A stretch of DNA of 64,000 bases from Thioalkalivibrio sp. ALJ21. GTDB taxonomy: Bacteria; Pseudomonadota; Gammaproteobacteria; Ectothiorhodospirales; Ectothiorhodospiraceae. Positions 63,030 through 64,000 of this stretch are shown here, piece after piece (the stretch's first letter is position 1; each line of letters opens with the position of its first letter). The DNA lies in contig NZ_KB905156.1 of NCBI RefSeq assembly GCF_000378605.1, forward strand, positions 124,001 to 188,000, written 5' to 3'. Under the pieces are notes generated by a model. The model did not search any database. It was not told the DNA's origin and saw only the letters and a program-made list of their open reading frames with translations. A program made the position numbers and the translations under genes.

Positions 63030-63512
63030 TCAGGGCCGTGCCGGCCAGGTGCCGTCCGCCAGAAGGCGCGCGCCGGGCGGCAGGCGTGGCATCCAGTAGA
63101 CCCAGAGGGCCGCCGGACCATCCTCGGTCCAGGCGGGCACCAGGGCGCGGCGATACTCCCCGCGGCCGTCCGGGCGTACACCCTCGAGGGCGTCGACGCG
63201 CGGCAGGGTCCGTGGCGGGTCGGGCAGGCGAATCCACTCGCCGTGCACAACCTCCGGTGTCGCCTCCAGGCCAGGCGGCGCGAACCCCCGAAAGCGGTGT
63301 TGACGCCCTGCGTCACGAGCCGGGTCCTGCCCGGCCTTCAGAAGAATGCTGCAGTCGGGGATCTGCACGGCGGGGTAGCCCACGGGCAGGTCATAGAGCG
63401 ACCCCGCGATGGTAGCCGTGCGAATCCGGAGGGCCCGCGCGCAGAATGCGCGGTGGTTGGCGAAGCCCTGCTTCAGCGTCCCGTATACGAACAGGTCGAC
63501 GTAGCCCGACAT
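63030..63512 (-). CDS. Gamma-glutamylcyclotransferase-like (AIG2/GGCT) protein
   Basis: 160 residues. VDLFVYGTLKQGFANH is the defining (V/L)YGTLxxG motif of the family, followed by AGSLYDLPVGYPAV and the central acidic region (VDALEGVRPDGRGEYRRALVP) holding the Glu expected for catalysis. It may release 5-oxoproline from gamma-glutamyl amines, but substrate range in bacteria is poorly known. ATG 63512 has AGGAG upstream; the frame beyond is unrelated. It ends 57 bp from repeat copy 2. Confidence 0.8.
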   Translation of the reverse strand: MSGYVDLFVYGTLKQGFANHRAFCARALRIRTATIAGSLYDLPVGYPAVQIPDCSILLKAGQDPARDAGRQHRFRGFAPPGLEATPEVVHGEWIRLPDPPRTLPRVDALEGVRPDGRGEYRRALVPAWTEDGPAALWVYWMPRLPPGARLLADGTWPARP

Positions 63513-63514
63513 CG

Positions 63515-64000
63515 CTACTCCTGCGGGAGCCTTACCACCGGGCGCCACAGGCGCGCGGACTCCGGCACCTGGCCGGGCCAGTCGACCACGTAGTCGATCA
63601 GGGGGAGATCCGGGGCATCGCACTCGCGGATGACCCTTCCGGCCACCGAGACGCGGGCGTGCCTGACCGTCTCCGGATCGCCCGTCAGCAGAGGGTGCCA
63701 GGTGGGCAGCGGCTGGCCCTCGAAGCGCAGCCGATAGGCGCAGGTCGGCGGCAGCCAGTGGTAGTTGGGCAGGTCTTCCAGGGTGAGCTGGATGCAGTCG
63801 GGCACGAAGTTGCGGCGGTTTGCGTAGTCCGAACAGGCGCCGGTCTCGCAGTCGAGCAGATCGCAGGCCAGCCAGGTAAAGGCCAGCTCGCCCGAGTCCT
63901 CGTCTTCCAGTTTGTGCAGGCAGCAGCGGCCGCAGCCATCGCACAGGGCCTCCCACTCGGCGTGGCTCAGCGTCTCCAGCGGGCGCTCCCAGAACGGGAC
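63515..64000 (-). CDS. YcgN-like (UPF0260) CxxCxxCC protein, N-terminus cut off
   Basis: The last 161 residues are visible; the gene starts beyond the window. FWERPLETLSHAEWEALCDGCGRCC (split over the first 28 visible residues) starts the Cys-rich signature, continued by LLDCETGACSDYANRR and VPDCIQLT. These are the spacings of the CxxCxxCC-type metal-binding proteins. Function unknown; a metal or Fe-S site is likely. It lies 2 bp before the cyclotransferase gene on the same strand. Confidence 0.85.
   Translation of the reverse strand, partial: VPFWERPLETLSHAEWEALCDGCGRCCLHKLEDEDSGELAFTWLACDLLDCETGACSDYANRRNFVPDCIQLTLEDLPNYHWLPPTCAYRLRFEGQPLPTWHPLLTGDPETVRHARVSVAGRVIRECDAPDLPLIDYVVDWPGQVPESARLWRPVVRLPQE

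Overview
The window looks like 64 kb of chromosome from a GC-rich gammaproteobacterium. Gene order supports this: queG/nnr-tsaE-amiC-mutL-miaA-hfq-hflX, mltD/yafS-like-rnhA-dnaQ and hrcA-grpE-dnaK-dnaJ are all typical of that class. High GC, FimX and an aryl-polyene-type cluster would fit an Ectothiorhodospiraceae/Chromatiales organism of Thioalkalivibrio type, but the genus is a guess. No plasmid, phage or integrase genes and no tRNA, rRNA or CRISPR were seen.

Layout. 0-2.3 kb: the tail of a short-chain dehydrogenase, a fused SpmA/SpmB membrane protein and two tiny hypothetical genes. 2.3-6.7 kb: an RND efflux pump and its adaptor behind an AT-rich palindrome. 6.9-10.9 kb: a MIF-like tautomerase, proS and an SLC13/RCK permease. 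10.9-14.6 kb: dnaQ, rnhA and a methyltransferase, divergent from mltD. 14.7-22.9 kb: the hflX-hfq-miaA-mutL-amiC-tsaE-nnr superoperon (minus strand), divergent from queG. 24.2-29.5 kb: a GGDEF/EAL protein, ferredoxin-NADP reductase, a DnaJ-related protein, a YchJ-like protein and a YeeZ-like epimerase. 29.5-30.4 kb: about 0.9 kb without genes, occupied by a large inverted pair of structured repeats. 30.4-33.9 kb: valS and a DUF218 protein.

34.1-44.6 kb: a compact operon resembling aryl polyene/xanthomonadin pigment clusters. It carries an ACP, a membrane protein, an aryl-acid AMP ligase, two dehydratases, an acyltransferase, a LolA-like protein, an MMPL exporter, a ketosynthase with chain length factor, a ketoreductase and a GT2. 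Most junctions are ATGA/GTGA overlaps. The acyltransferase appears frameshifted. No second ketosynthase, thioesterase or aryl-acid-forming enzyme is present.

44.6-50.8 kb: a small lipoprotein, a ZapG/YhcB-like protein, a DUF2459-like lipoprotein, dacB, and the EF-P set epmA-efp-epmB. 50.8-54.8 kb: a PilZ-like protein followed by fimX, whose last codons appear frameshifted. 54.76-55.07 kb: a 305-bp non-coding element with 33-nt terminal inverted repeats, between fimX and dnaJ. 55.1-60.2 kb: hrcA-grpE-dnaK-dnaJ (minus strand) with two clear sigma-32-type promoters. 60.3-62.9 kb: nadK and recN. 62.9-63.0 kb: a second copy of the palindromic repeat seen at 29.9 kb. 63.0-64.0 kb: a gamma-glutamylcyclotransferase-like gene and a YcgN-type gene cut by the window end.

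Most of the window is housekeeping. The parts worth a second look are the reduced pigment cluster with its broken acyltransferase, and the three families of structured non-coding repeats.
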